A stretch of 64,000 bases of DNA, taken from the NCBI GenBank assembly GCA_016714765.1, contig JADKCF010000002.1, positions 124,001 to 188,000 of the forward strand. The letters run 5' to 3'. Shown one piece after another: positions 37,263 to 47,640 of the stretch. How positions within the stretch are numbered: the first letter of the stretch is position 1; every line of letters begins with the position of its first letter. The stretch is from Saprospiraceae bacterium (GTDB lineage: Bacteria; Bacteroidota; Bacteroidia; Chitinophagales; Saprospiraceae). A program made the translations under genes and the position numbers. Below the pieces are notes generated by a model. It saw nothing but the letters and a program-made list of their open reading frames with translations, did not search any database and had not been told where the DNA came from.

Positions 37263-37817
37263 TTAATAACCCTCCTGGCCGAAATTATCATGATAAATTT
37301 TCAAAAACCTTTCCTTTGCTCTTAAAATTTTCATTTTTACAGCACTTTCTGTTTTATCCATGACTTCACAAATATCTTTGATAGAAAGATCGTCCTGATA
37401 TTTCATCATCAGAATGCTTTTATCTTCGGCATTCATGAGAGACATCACTTCTTTCAATCGGAAAACATTAACTTCCATAATCTCTGAGTCCATCAAACTA
37501 TCATCTGTCAAATCTACTTTAGTATAATCTTCCAGCGGTACGGTCACGTCTTTTTTATCTTTTCGGATCAGATCGATACAAAAATTGTACGTGATGGAGT
37601 AAAGCCAGGTAGAAAATTTAGATTTACCACTGAATTTGGAAAGACTCAACAATACCTTAACAAAAATCTCCTGTGTGGCATCTTCTGCCAGCTCACCATC
37701 CCTAAGCATGGAAATGCATTTAGAATAAACTTTGTTAGTGTATCTGTCATACAGTAAATTGAAAAAATTGACATTTTGGGTAAGTAAATATTGCTCAAGA
37801 GCTTCTTCGTCACTCAT
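37263..37817 (-). CDS. ECF-type RNA polymerase sigma factor
   Basis: 184 residues from ATG 37817 (an in-frame ATG at 37868 would add 17). Region 2: FNLLYDRYTNKVYSKCISML, EDATQEIFVKVLLSLSKF, STWLYSITYNFCID. Region 4: MNAEDKSILMMKYQDDLSIKDICEVMDKTESAVKMKILRAKER. An acidic linker lies between them. No anti-sigma gene is adjacent. Its target genes are not evident; the divergently placed HtrA protease gene is a candidate. Confidence 0.9.
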   Translation of the reverse strand: MSDEEALEQYLLTQNVNFFNLLYDRYTNKVYSKCISMLRDGELAEDATQEIFVKVLLSLSKFSGKSKFSTWLYSITYNFCIDLIRKDKKDVTVPLEDYTKVDLTDDSLMDSEIMEVNVFRLKEVMSLMNAEDKSILMMKYQDDLSIKDICEVMDKTESAVKMKILRAKERFLKIYHDNFGQEGY

Positions 37818-38093
37818 CGTTTTTAAGGATGAGTGGGTAATAATGGGGTTTAAAAGGTTAACTATCAAGATAAAACCATATTTAGTTTTAAAAGATAAAT
37901 ATACGTTGTGACGTTATTTAAATAAAAAGTTGCGCAAAAATATACTAAAATTCCAATAACTTTTTAAAAATCAAGTATAATTGATATAAAAAGACCAAAT
38001 AGTAATAAACTTGACGTTAAGATTGTGTTAAAAACAAGTAAGCTTATAATCCAAATTTTAATAGTAACGTTATACACTAAATTTTTAGAACCG

Positions 38094-39284
38094 ATGAAGC
38101 TTTATATCCAATTATTATTTTCAGGTATCACCGGAGGCTTGATAGTATTGGGCGGCTATAATATGGTTTCCAGCCGCACCACAACAGAAAATCAGATCGG
38201 TACCGGTAAAGTTCAGGCAGTAAATTTTAATATGTCTCCCAATCAGTCACCCGTTGCTAATATGCCTGGTGACTTTGTGGAGAGTGCTAAAAGATCCACG
38301 CCTTCAGTAGTGCACATATATGCAGAAGAAAGTGATGCCCTTGCACAAAAAAATCGTAAACCTACACGCAGAAACGATCCTTTTTCTGAATTTTTTGGGA
38401 TAGATGATTTTTTTGGAGGAGGTAATTTTTATGCACCAAAAAACGGTAGTGGTTCAGGAGTCATATATTCTTCAGATGGATACATTATTACCAATAATCA
38501 TGTCGTAGGATTTGCGGACAAAATTACGGTCACTGATTCTGAAGGAAATAAGTTTAATGCGACTAAAGTGGGCACTGATGCAACGACTGATCTTGCATTG
38601 CTGAAAGTGGATGGGGGCAAAACATTTATTCCTGTAAAGGTAGGTGATTCCGAAAAAGTAAATGTTGGGGAATGGGTGCTGGCAGTCGGAAATCCTTTTG
38701 GTTATCTAACCTCTACAGTTACAGCAGGCATCGTGAGTGCCAAAGGCAGGTCTCTGGACATCATTCAGAATGAAAAAGCAATAGAGGATTTTATACAGAC
38801 TGACGCCGCTATTAATCCAGGCAATAGTGGTGGTGCACTTGTGAATCTGCAGGGTGAATTGATTGGCATTAACACTGCCATAGCTACGCCCAATGGAACC
38901 TTTGCAGGATATTCTTTTGCGATACCATCCAATATTGTAAAAAAAGTAGTCAAAGATATTCTCGAGAATGGTGGTGATATAGAGCGTACTAATCTGGGAG
39001 TCGGTGGTTATGATGTCAATGATGAACTTGTAAAGGAGTTTAATCTTGACCTAAAAAATAAAAGTGGTTTTTATGTGGAAGAAGTGGAAAAAAGAAGTGC
39101 CGCACAGATGGGTGGTCTTCTTCCTGGAGATGTTATAATCGGGATTAATAGTATACCTATCAGGAATTATGATGACATAGAAAAAAACATGAAATACAAT
39201 AAAGTTGGTGATAAAGTAAATATAAGAATCAATAGAAATGGTAAAGAAATTACTATTCCTATACAACTCCGTAAAAAATTTTAA
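38094..39284 (+). CDS. HtrA/DegP-family serine protease with one PDZ domain
   Basis: 396 residues from ATG 38094. N-terminal anchor or signal helix LYIQLLFSGITGGLIVLGG, a linker, then the trypsin-like domain with His (YIITNNHVV), Asp (TTDLALL) and Ser (INPGNSGGAL) in order, and one PDZ domain (about 300-395, RSAAQMGGLLPGDVIIGI). It degrades or refolds damaged envelope proteins in the periplasm. Followed by a strong terminator. Confidence 0.93.
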   Translation: MKLYIQLLFSGITGGLIVLGGYNMVSSRTTTENQIGTGKVQAVNFNMSPNQSPVANMPGDFVESAKRSTPSVVHIYAEESDALAQKNRKPTRRNDPFSEFFGIDDFFGGGNFYAPKNGSGSGVIYSSDGYIITNNHVVGFADKITVTDSEGNKFNATKVGTDATTDLALLKVDGGKTFIPVKVGDSEKVNVGEWVLAVGNPFGYLTSTVTAGIVSAKGRSLDIIQNEKAIEDFIQTDAAINPGNSGGALVNLQGELIGINTAIATPNGTFAGYSFAIPSNIVKKVVKDILENGGDIERTNLGVGGYDVNDELVKEFNLDLKNKSGFYVEEVEKRSAAQMGGLLPGDVIIGINSIPIRNYDDIEKNMKYNKVGDKVNIRINRNGKEITIPIQLRKKF

Positions 39285-39347
39285 TGTTAAGGGATTAAGT
39301 TAGTTTTGTTGGTTTAAGATAAGTTGGTTTTTCGTTTTGTTTTGATT

Positions 39348-39378
39348 CGTCTGCTCCCCCAAAAGAGCAGACGTTTTT
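39348..39378 (+). terminator. Intrinsic terminator of the HtrA gene
   Basis: CGTCTGCTC/GAGCAGACG perfect stem, C/A loop, then TTTTTATTTT. Confidence 0.9.
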
Positions 39379-39449
39379 ATTTTATAGTGGACCTCACTGA
39401 ATCAAGTTTAAATCTTAAGAAACTGCTAAAGTTCAGTTAAAAAATAGAT

Positions 39450-39457
39450 TATCTTTG
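39450..39457 (+). promoter_or_regulatory. -7 element ahead of the PorP operon
   Basis: TATCTTTG fits TAnnTTTG, about 75 bases ahead of the start; no clear -33 TTTG is visible. Confidence 0.4.
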
Positions 39458-39531
39458 TGACAACGGGTGCTCATAGACGTCCTTAGAGAATACGATTTTA
39501 ATTCAGAGTATGGTTTGCAAAATTCAATTTT

Positions 39532-40557
39532 ATGCATTATAAACATTTACAAAACACATTATTTACAGTTATTGCTTTGCTATTGTGTGCAATGACGGCG
39601 TTTTCACAGGATCTTCATTACAGCCAGTTTTATAACTCCCCACAGAATCTGAATCCTGCACAAACCGGGGTATTTAACGGAGATCATAGATTTGTACTCA
39701 GCCACAGAGACCAGTGGAGATATGTACCGGTTCCCTGGACTACTTTCAGTGGCGCTTATGATCGGAATATCACTCCCTACAGAAGTGAAAAACAATTTTA
39801 TGGGATTGGTTTTAATATCAATTATGACAGACAGGGCGATTCCCGGCTCAATCTGCTGAATCTTGGGCTTAATGGCGCCATTCACAGAATGATCAATAGT
39901 CGTAACATACTGAGTCTAGGAGCTAATCTGGGCTTTGCCACCAGAGGTTTTGACACAAAGTCTCTCAGATGGGATAAACAGTGGAATGGGGATGTGTTTG
40001 ATACCAGTCTCCCAAGCCAGGAGGCATTCCAGTCTACAGAAAGGATTAATTACCTTGAAACAGGTCTTGGACTTAACTACAGATATCAGAAATCTGCCAG
40101 GACAACACTGGATCTGGGTGTAGCTGCTTTACATCTTATAGAACCAACCGCATCATTTTATGGTGATAAAGATACTAAACTACCACGCAGATACACTCTA
40201 AACGGAGTGGGTAATTTTCAGGTTTCGGACCAAGTGGATGTCCAACTCCACGCTTTACACCAAATCCAGAGTAAATACAAGGAAACGGTATTCGGAGGAC
40301 TGGCAAAGTTGTATCTGAATCAAAACAGAGGAAAAGAATTACAATTGCACCTGGGACTGGGCTATCGGACATCCAAATCATTTATCCCAACCATAGCAAT
40401 GCAATACAATGACTGGTATCTGGGATTTAATGTGGATGTGGACCGAACGCCTTTTAACAAAGCACTTAATACAAGTCGCGGGGCATATGAACTCCACCTG
40501 AGGTACATTATCAAAAATGTAAAACCATTCAGATACAAAAACTGTCCAATCCTATAA
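39532..40557 (+). CDS. PorP/SprF-family type IX secretion membrane protein
   Basis: 341 residues with signal peptide (FTVIALLLCAMTAFSQ) followed at once by the family hallmark DLHYSQFYNSPQNLNPAQTG. The rest is a barrel of about 14 strands. PorP/SprF proteins sit in the outer membrane and help a particular type IX substrate reach and stay on the surface. The next two genes, an OmpA-like periplasmic linker and a very large type B sorted protein, are the expected partners; gaps are 48 and 33 bases, so this is an operon. Confidence 0.92.
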   Translation: MHYKHLQNTLFTVIALLLCAMTAFSQDLHYSQFYNSPQNLNPAQTGVFNGDHRFVLSHRDQWRYVPVPWTTFSGAYDRNITPYRSEKQFYGIGFNINYDRQGDSRLNLLNLGLNGAIHRMINSRNILSLGANLGFATRGFDTKSLRWDKQWNGDVFDTSLPSQEAFQSTERINYLETGLGLNYRYQKSARTTLDLGVAALHLIEPTASFYGDKDTKLPRRYTLNGVGNFQVSDQVDVQLHALHQIQSKYKETVFGGLAKLYLNQNRGKELQLHLGLGYRTSKSFIPTIAMQYNDWYLGFNVDVDRTPFNKALNTSRGAYELHLRYIIKNVKPFRYKNCPIL

Positions 40558-40605
40558 AAAACGGATTTGGGTACTCTATCCACTCATTAATTAAAATAAA
40601 TTATA

Positions 40606-43011
40606 ATGAAAATAAAATTTTTGTTCATATTATTGCTACTGGCAGGATATACGGTCAGTAACGGACAATCAAAAAAGGCATTTCTGCAAGAAGCAGCAAA
40701 AGCGTATGCTGAAAATAATTATCACGGCGCACTGGTATATTTTGAAGAGGCGTTAAAATTTGATAAAAATGATGCATCAGTAGTTTACAAAGCAGCTGAA
40801 GCCGCCAGAAATTACAATGCATATGGTTTTGCAGCATCCAGATACCACTATCTGGTTGACACGCTCAAAAGTAACAATTATCCTGATGCATTTTACAGAC
40901 TTGGAGAGATGTATCAAAAACTTGGAAGCTATGACAAAGCTCTTTCTTACTATAATCAATACCTCTCCGAATATTCCAATGCAGAGCCTTTGTTTACAAA
41001 AAATGCCAGAAAAAATATTGCTGCATCGACCAAGGCAAAAACCCTCATCCAAAATGTAGATCAGGGGGTGACTATCACAAGGCTGGATGATCAGATCAAC
41101 TCACCGGATGCAGATTTTGCTGCTTCTGATATGAAAGGTAAAATGTATTTCAGTACCTTAAAGTATGACGCTAAATCTACCGCCCTCAGATATAAGCAGA
41201 TTGCAAAAACACTATTAAAAAATTCAGCAGATGCTAATCCTGAAATTATTTCAGGTTATATGAATGACAGAGACAAGTCCGTGGCCAACTTTGCTTTCAA
41301 TCCTGCAGGGACAAAAGTATATTACAGTGTTTGTGAATACGTAAATGGCTGGAGTCAGTCATGTCAGATTTATTCAAGTGATGTCGATGCAAAAGGAGGG
41401 TTTTCTAATGAAGTATTGCTTCCTGAATCTATCAATGCTGCCGGTTCGTCTAATACCCAACCTGCAGTAGGTAAAGATTTTACAGGAAATAGTGATGTAC
41501 TTTATTTTGTTTCTGACCGTCAGGGAGGCAAAGGCGGAAAAGATATCTGGTCTGTCAATCTGAATGGTGGTGGTACCTTTGGTCAACTGGTCAATGTCAT
41601 GAATGTCAATACTGAAGCTGATGACATTACACCATTTTATCATGATGGCAACCGCACTTTATACTGGAGTACTGAAGGAAGAGAGGGATTCGGGGGTTTT
41701 GATATATTTAGTCTGAAGTCAGGAGATTTGACTCCTACTTTATTGGCAGCGCCTTATAATACGAGCATGAATGATATGTTTTACTATATGAACGAAGAAG
41801 GCACCAAAGGATATCTGACATCCAACAGGTCAGGGTCAGCGTATCAGTTTGACAGTTATGAAGCCTGCTGTATGGATATCTATGGATTGGATATAAAATC
41901 AGATATAAAACTAGACGTCCTCACATTTTTGCAGACAGATGGATCACCTCTCAATGCTACCAGAATTTGTCTGACCGATGCTGATACAGGAAAAGAACTG
42001 GAGTGTATAGATAATCCAAGTGATATGAATAAACATTCTTTCAGCTTAAAGCCCAATAGGAATTATAAGCTTGTGGCTACCAAGAATGGATTTACATCTG
42101 CTACTGAAACATTCAGAACATCACCATCTGACAAGCTGATAACCAAAAGTCTTTATCTGGCACCGGCAGATTTACGACTGGAGGTATTTACTTTTGAAAA
42201 CCCAACCAAGGCATTATTACCTGGTACAACAGTCACCCTGACGGACCTTACAGATGGAACTGTCAAAAAAGTGGTCATTACAAATGCCTTAGGAAATGAC
42301 TTTTCATTCGCTGTGAAGCCTGATAGAAATTATAAACTTGAGGCCACTAAAGATGGCTATACCACTGCAATAGAATCTGTCAGTACGGCAGGAGCCAAAG
42401 GTACTATCAAGAAAGATCTCTATCTTCAGAAAGCAGTTTTGCAAGATTATTTACCTATCTCATTGTATTTTGACAATGACTACCCCAATCCTCGAAGCAC
42501 CTCTCCCAATACAGTTTCGCAATTTGTCAAACTTGCTGATGACTATATACTCAGGAAACCCGATTACATCAAAAACTATACTGCACCAATGGCAGGAGTA
42601 GAAAAGGAAAATGCCATCAATGAGATAGAATCTTTCTTTGCCAATGATGTGAAAAACGGAAGAGATAAGTTTGTGGAGTTTTTAAGCCAGCTCGAGCAGA
42701 GACTTGCTATGGGTGAAAAAATAGAGCTGGAAGTCCGAGGATTTGCTTCTCCAAGATCCAAATCAGATTATAATAAGATACTCAGTGAAAGAAGAATAAA
42801 TTCCATCAAAAATGAAATGAAAACCATAAACGGAGGGATCATTAAGAAGTATATAGACAATGGAGCACTGAAACTTAAAGACGTCTCATATGGAGATACA
42901 ACCGCAAAACCGAATGTAGTAGGAGATATTAAAGATGAGCGAAACTCGATATACAACATCAATGCCGCTCGGGAGCGTAGAGTAGAAATACTGAAAGTCA
43001 ACTATAAATAA
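40606..43011 (+). CDS. TPR / PD40 propeller / carboxypeptidase-regulatory / OmpA-like protein (PorE-like)
   Basis: 801 residues. Signal peptide (FLFILLLLAGYTVSNGQ); TPR units (about 20-145, YKAAEAARNYNAYGFAASRY); PD40 propeller (about 150-430, LYFVSDRQGGKGGKDIWSV, TEGREGFGGFDIFSL). Two similar carboxypeptidase-regulatory repeats follow, each with RNYKLxATKxGxT (about 440-525, 526-610). The C-terminal OmpA-like domain has LYFDNDYPNP and VRGFASPRSKSDYNKILSERR, interrupted by an extra helical segment of about 100 residues. This is the layout of PorE, which ties type IX machinery to peptidoglycan. Middle gene of the PorP operon. Confidence 0.85.
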   Translation: MKIKFLFILLLLAGYTVSNGQSKKAFLQEAAKAYAENNYHGALVYFEEALKFDKNDASVVYKAAEAARNYNAYGFAASRYHYLVDTLKSNNYPDAFYRLGEMYQKLGSYDKALSYYNQYLSEYSNAEPLFTKNARKNIAASTKAKTLIQNVDQGVTITRLDDQINSPDADFAASDMKGKMYFSTLKYDAKSTALRYKQIAKTLLKNSADANPEIISGYMNDRDKSVANFAFNPAGTKVYYSVCEYVNGWSQSCQIYSSDVDAKGGFSNEVLLPESINAAGSSNTQPAVGKDFTGNSDVLYFVSDRQGGKGGKDIWSVNLNGGGTFGQLVNVMNVNTEADDITPFYHDGNRTLYWSTEGREGFGGFDIFSLKSGDLTPTLLAAPYNTSMNDMFYYMNEEGTKGYLTSNRSGSAYQFDSYEACCMDIYGLDIKSDIKLDVLTFLQTDGSPLNATRICLTDADTGKELECIDNPSDMNKHSFSLKPNRNYKLVATKNGFTSATETFRTSPSDKLITKSLYLAPADLRLEVFTFENPTKALLPGTTVTLTDLTDGTVKKVVITNALGNDFSFAVKPDRNYKLEATKDGYTTAIESVSTAGAKGTIKKDLYLQKAVLQDYLPISLYFDNDYPNPRSTSPNTVSQFVKLADDYILRKPDYIKNYTAPMAGVEKENAINEIESFFANDVKNGRDKFVEFLSQLEQRLAMGEKIELEVRGFASPRSKSDYNKILSERRINSIKNEMKTINGGIIKKYIDNGALKLKDVSYGDTTAKPNVVGDIKDERNSIYNINAARERRVEILKVNYK

Positions 43012-43044
43012 TTGATTCAATTAAAAAGAAGTAAAAATTAAAAG

Positions 43045-46000
43045 ATGATAACTTATATAATAAAGAAGAATATCAAGGGCTTGATGCTACTGTTTCTTAC
43101 GCTGGTAGCTGTATTTCCAGGCTCCATACAAGCCACACATATAGTGGGTGGTGATATGACTTACAGACACCTTGGCAATAACAACTTTGAAATAACCTTA
43201 ACGCTAAGAAGAGACTGTCAACTTGGTCAGATAGGTTACGACGATCCGGCTTCTATCGGGATTTTTGCTGCAAGTAGCAATACACTCCTTAGAGAAGTAA
43301 GAATACCGTTTATGGCCAGTGATACCGTGGGCAATACCATTGTATCGGCGTGTGGATTTATAGGTTCTGAAGTGTGTGTACAAAGGACAACGTACAGAGA
43401 TACAGTAGAGTTGCCTTTTTTAGCAGGGGGCTATATAGTATCATATCAAAGGTGTTGCCGAAATGGTTCACTCAATAATATAATTATACCTCTGGAAACT
43501 GGAACGACAGAGTGGATCGAAATCACAGAAAAAGTACTGCTCGAAGGCAATAATTCTCCAGCATTTACACGATGGCCTGACATTTATATATGTGCTAATC
43601 AGCCATTGAATTTTGATCATTCGGCTTTTGATGCAGATGGTGATTCCCTGGTTTATAAACTGTGTACACCTTTTGAAGGAGCTACTATCCAATTTCCCAG
43701 ACCTCAGCCACCTGCAGTGCCACCATATAATTCTGTGCTATGGCAAAGTCCTTATGGCTTGAATGATATGCTAGGAGGTACCCCATTGTCAATAGATCCT
43801 AATACAGGAGTCATCACCGCAAACCCTAACCTTGTAGGACAGTTTTTGGTAGGTGTGTGTGTGGAAGAATATAGAAATGGTGTGTTGTTATCGACAGTTA
43901 GACGAGATTTTCAGTACAATGTCAGAGTATGTAGTACGCCTGTGTCAACGGATTTTGAAGTAGCCGTAAACAAATGCGATAGCTTGAGTTTTGTATTTAC
44001 AAACAAATCTGTAGATGCCGAAACTTTTGAATGGAACTTTAACTATCCATCTACGGATCCTAAATTTATATCTACATCTAGAGATGCAGTATTTACTTAT
44101 GACACACCGGGAGTGTATAATATTAGGCTCAAAGGCAGTTCTTCCAACGGGGCTTGTGATAGTATAGTCTACAAACAAGTTGTTGCTTCTACCGGGTCTG
44201 ACGTGCCTGACCTGAATATAGTATCTGACAATATCACACTTTGTGCAGGAGAGACTGTAGCTCTGCTTAATAATCCTAATGCAGGCAATACTTATTCCTG
44301 GTCACCACAACAAGGATTGGATCTTACGGACCCTGCCAATCCAAAGTTTTCGGGTGTAGAGTCAGGAGTTTATTCTGTCACGGTTACTAATCCCAATAAT
44401 TGTACAAATAGTGGCATAATCACAATCACGGTGAATCCTGCCACAAGCCCGCTCATCATCTCAGGCAACAGGAATATTTGTGACAACAATGTTGAGCTTA
44501 CTGTGTCGGGAGCCGCAGGCATTTTCCAATGGAGTGCAGATAGAGAATACAATGTCATTATTTCTACATCTCCATCACTGATCACTGAACAAACCGAAAT
44601 TCAAAAGACATACTATGTGAAGTCACAAGGGGCTATCTGTGGTAACCTTACAGACTCTGTCACAGTCCTACGCCAACCGGTCATGGTAACTTACCAGAAT
44701 ACAGCTTCTATTTGCAGAGGAGGTGAAAATACCATTACTATTGTCAATGCAAACCCGGAGCATAATCTTATGTACAGCTGGAATGACCCACACATTGTTT
44801 CGTCCAATAATAATGTGATTACTATTAGTACTTTGGTAGGAGACGACAATTCATTTATTGTCAAAGGCATCGCCATTAATCAGTTTGGATGTTCAGAGGA
44901 AATTAGTATTAATGTTAACATTATAGAAAATGAGTCGGTGTCTTTCGATGCTCAATTGAAATCATGCGATGACTATACTATGTGTTTTACTATCAGTGGT
45001 AGTTTTGATGGAAATGTAGTATGGAATTTTGGATCAGGTTTGTCTGTGGATAGTTCCAATGATAAAAACCCATGTTTCAAGTATAAAAACCCTGGCACAT
45101 ACTCCGTAACACTTACAAGTTTGAGTACAGGTTGTCCGTTCAGCACATTAACAAAAGTAATCACTGTGCCACCTCTTGGAGATAAAACGGTATCTGTTTC
45201 CAGTATATTGAATGACTGTAACACCAATAAAGTTTGCTTTGCAATTACAGGAAATTATCTTGGAAATCTGATTTGGAATTTCGGAGATCCTGCCAGTGCG
45301 TCCAATACTTCTTCATCAGCATCGCCATGCCACAACTTTTCCGGCCCTGGCACATATACAGTTACATTGACCAATGACAACCCGTTGTGCCCATTCGAGA
45401 AAGTCATCAAAACAGTAGTCATTGACCCTGAATTTGTGATTAATCCTATTGCTGACGAAGTAATATGTGAAGGTGAGACTATTAAGCTAAATGTAACATC
45501 CAATGATCCTGCTGCTACTTATAAATGGTATAATTCTGCTGGAACTCAAATAGGTCAAGGTTCTATGTTGACCATCAATCCTATGGAGGATATCACGGTA
45601 AAAGTAAAGGCAGTAAATAGTAAAGGGTGTACTGACTCTACAACAGTAACAGTCAGGATTTTTAAATTTAACTATACAGTGAGCCTGCCTACCGTCATAT
45701 GTCCAAACGAAGAATTTCAGGTTAAATTAAATATCAGCAGTCCTGAAAACTATACATATGTGTGGTCGCCTGCAGAGTGTGTAGTCATGGGAGCCGGAAC
45801 AAACCAGCCTATACTTTTGGCTGTTCCGGGCAAGAATGTCAGCGTTATCATCACCAACAAAGAGACAGGTTGTAATGAGACTAAAAATATCGTTCCAGAT
45901 ATCAAGGCTCCTTTGGTATATAATTTTTCAGGTGAGCTTTGCAATAATCAGCCATCAACTTTGCAAATTAACGTAACTAACCCCAATGACTACACATATG

Positions 46001-46662
46001 AGTGGTCACCGACATCAGTGATTATCTCTGGAGCTCAGACTCCAAATCCTGTAGTAAAAGTAGAACCTGGTCAGATCATGAAAGTGATAGTAACCAATAA
46101 GATCACCGGATGTACTAACGAACTTACGTATTCCCCTGTGGTGTTACCATTGGTCAATGTGTCCTTTACAGAGACAAATGTAGAAATTAATCAGGGCAAG
46201 GATACAGACCTCACTATTAAAAACCCTGTGACAGGAAGTGTTTATGTTTGGAGCACCGGTGAGTCTGGAACATCCATTAAAGTAGATCCTATTGAGACTA
46301 CTACTTACACAGTTACTGTCACAGATAAAAACGGTTGTACTGGCACCGGTAAAATTACCGTGACCGTAAGAGTGGTGGGATGTACAGACAGAGAAGAATA
46401 TTTGCCCAATGCTTTTACGCCTAATGGTGATAACAGCAATGACGTCCTTATGATAAAGTCAAATGTCATTACAGAAATGACACTTGTGATTTATAACAGG
46501 TGGGGACAGGAGATGTTCAGTACAAATGATATCAACGAAGGATGGGATGGTACTTATCAGGGTAAACTCATGTCTCCTGATGCTTATGCTTACTATCTGA
46601 GAGCTACCTGTATCAATGGAGATAAGTTCATTAAAAAAGGAAATGTGAGCTTGCTGAAGTAA
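43045..46662 (+). CDS. Giant surface adhesin-like protein with PKD/Ig-like domains and T9SS type B sorting domain
   Basis: 1205 residues. Signal region (KGLMLLFLTLVAVFPGSIQA), then a conserved head starting THIVGGDMTYRHLGNNNFEITL, common in gliding-motility-associated proteins. PKD or Ig-like units repeat from about 300 to 1100 (FEWNFNYP, GNVVWNFGSG, GNLIWNFGDP, YTYVWSPAE, YTYEWSPTS). The last 90 residues are a gliding-motility C-terminal domain (EYLPNAFTPNGDNSNDVL, YNRWGQEMFS, YYLRATC), the type B sorting signal. It should be exported by the type IX system and be the client of the PorP/SprF protein encoded first in the operon. Role in adhesion or gliding is inferred from the family. Confidence 0.9.
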   Translation: MITYIIKKNIKGLMLLFLTLVAVFPGSIQATHIVGGDMTYRHLGNNNFEITLTLRRDCQLGQIGYDDPASIGIFAASSNTLLREVRIPFMASDTVGNTIVSACGFIGSEVCVQRTTYRDTVELPFLAGGYIVSYQRCCRNGSLNNIIIPLETGTTEWIEITEKVLLEGNNSPAFTRWPDIYICANQPLNFDHSAFDADGDSLVYKLCTPFEGATIQFPRPQPPAVPPYNSVLWQSPYGLNDMLGGTPLSIDPNTGVITANPNLVGQFLVGVCVEEYRNGVLLSTVRRDFQYNVRVCSTPVSTDFEVAVNKCDSLSFVFTNKSVDAETFEWNFNYPSTDPKFISTSRDAVFTYDTPGVYNIRLKGSSSNGACDSIVYKQVVASTGSDVPDLNIVSDNITLCAGETVALLNNPNAGNTYSWSPQQGLDLTDPANPKFSGVESGVYSVTVTNPNNCTNSGIITITVNPATSPLIISGNRNICDNNVELTVSGAAGIFQWSADREYNVIISTSPSLITEQTEIQKTYYVKSQGAICGNLTDSVTVLRQPVMVTYQNTASICRGGENTITIVNANPEHNLMYSWNDPHIVSSNNNVITISTLVGDDNSFIVKGIAINQFGCSEEISINVNIIENESVSFDAQLKSCDDYTMCFTISGSFDGNVVWNFGSGLSVDSSNDKNPCFKYKNPGTYSVTLTSLSTGCPFSTLTKVITVPPLGDKTVSVSSILNDCNTNKVCFAITGNYLGNLIWNFGDPASASNTSSSASPCHNFSGPGTYTVTLTNDNPLCPFEKVIKTVVIDPEFVINPIADEVICEGETIKLNVTSNDPAATYKWYNSAGTQIGQGSMLTINPMEDITVKVKAVNSKGCTDSTTVTVRIFKFNYTVSLPTVICPNEEFQVKLNISSPENYTYVWSPAECVVMGAGTNQPILLAVPGKNVSVIITNKETGCNETKNIVPDIKAPLVYNFSGELCNNQPSTLQINVTNPNDYTYEWSPTSVIISGAQTPNPVVKVEPGQIMKVIVTNKITGCTNELTYSPVVLPLVNVSFTETNVEINQGKDTDLTIKNPVTGSVYVWSTGESGTSIKVDPIETTTYTVTVTDKNGCTGTGKITVTVRVVGCTDREEYLPNAFTPNGDNSNDVLMIKSNVITEMTLVIYNRWGQEMFSTNDINEGWDGTYQGKLMSPDAYAYYLRATCINGDKFIKKGNVSLLK

Positions 46663-46684
46663 TAGCCTGAAATAAGGCAAAAAT

Positions 46685-46727
46685 AAAAAGGAGACTTTCA
46701 TATCGATGAGAGTCTCCTTTTTTTATT
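46685..46727. terminator. Terminator between convergent operons
   Basis: AAAGGAGACT...AGTCTCCTTT with an inner TCAT/ATGA extension; flanked by A-run on the left and T-run on the right, so it can serve both strands. Confidence 0.88.
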
Positions 46728-47640
46728 GATTTCTTGCTATGATTTCCAGATAATAATTTTCATAATGTGGGAGTATCTCCTTGATGTCAAATCTCTTGGC
46801 TTGAATAAAAGCGTTTTTTCTGAATACTGTCAGGCTTTCTTCGTCTTCGAGCAATTCGATGCATCTTGCAGCCATACCATCCACATCACCTACTTCACAC
46901 ATATAACCTGTGACGCCGTCAATATTGACCTCCGGCAACCCCCCGGCATTGGACGAAATCACTGGTACTTCACAAGCCATCGCCTCCAGAGCTGCAAGAC
47001 CGAAACTTTCGGTTTCAGATGGTAAAATGAAAAGGTCTGCTACGGCCAGCAATTCTTCTACTGCTTCCTGTTTACCTAAAAAACGTATGCCGTCGCAAAG
47101 ATGCAGACTTCTGCACAGGTCTTCCATGGTCTTTCGTTCCGGGCCGTCTCCGATCAGGAGTAGTTTCGTATTAACCCTTTTGCTGACGATGCCAAAAATC
47201 TGTATGACATCTTCTACTCGTTTTACCTTTCTGAAGTTCGAAATATGAACAAGTATTTTTTCGCCATCAGGTGCAATAGCTTTTCTGAAATGATCTTTAT
47301 TGGTTTTACGAAACCGACTGAAGTCAATGAAGTTATGTATTACTTTAATTTCTTTATTGATGTGAAAGGTTTCGAGCGTTTCGGTTTTGAGCTGTTCTGA
47401 TACGGCTGTGACTCCATCTGACTGATTGATACTGAATTCTACCACCGGAGCAAAACTGCTATCAGCTCCTACCAAGGTGATATCTGTACCATGCAAAGTA
47501 GTAATGATAGGAATGTGAATGCCCTGGGATTTTAAAATCTGTTTGGCCATATATGCCACTGCTGCGTGAGGTATAGCATAGTGAACATGTAGAATATCAA
47601 GATTTTCAAACCTCACCACATCCACCAGTTTGCTTGCCAA
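46723..47640 (-). CDS. bshA: N-acetyl-alpha-D-glucosaminyl L-malate synthase BshA, main part
   Basis: 305 residues covering most of a GT4 glycosyltransferase: ILHVHYAIPHAAVAYMA, TTLHGTDITLVG, the acceptor domain end VIHNFIDFSRF, and the UDP-sugar motif FILPSETESFGLAALEAMACEVPVI with E-x7-E. The combination with the N-terminus at 47613-47852 identifies BshA, which joins malate to GlcNAc, the first step of bacillithiol synthesis. In isolation this frame starts inside the first Rossmann domain. Full length after repair is about 378 residues, normal for the family. Confidence 0.88.
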   Translation of the reverse strand: MASKLVDVVRFENLDILHVHYAIPHAAVAYMAKQILKSQGIHIPIITTLHGTDITLVGADSSFAPVVEFSINQSDGVTAVSEQLKTETLETFHINKEIKVIHNFIDFSRFRKTNKDHFRKAIAPDGEKILVHISNFRKVKRVEDVIQIFGIVSKRVNTKLLLIGDGPERKTMEDLCRSLHLCDGIRFLGKQEAVEELLAVADLFILPSETESFGLAALEAMACEVPVISSNAGGLPEVNIDGVTGYMCEVGDVDGMAARCIELLEDEESLTVFRKNAFIQAKRFDIKEILPHYENYYLEIIARNQ

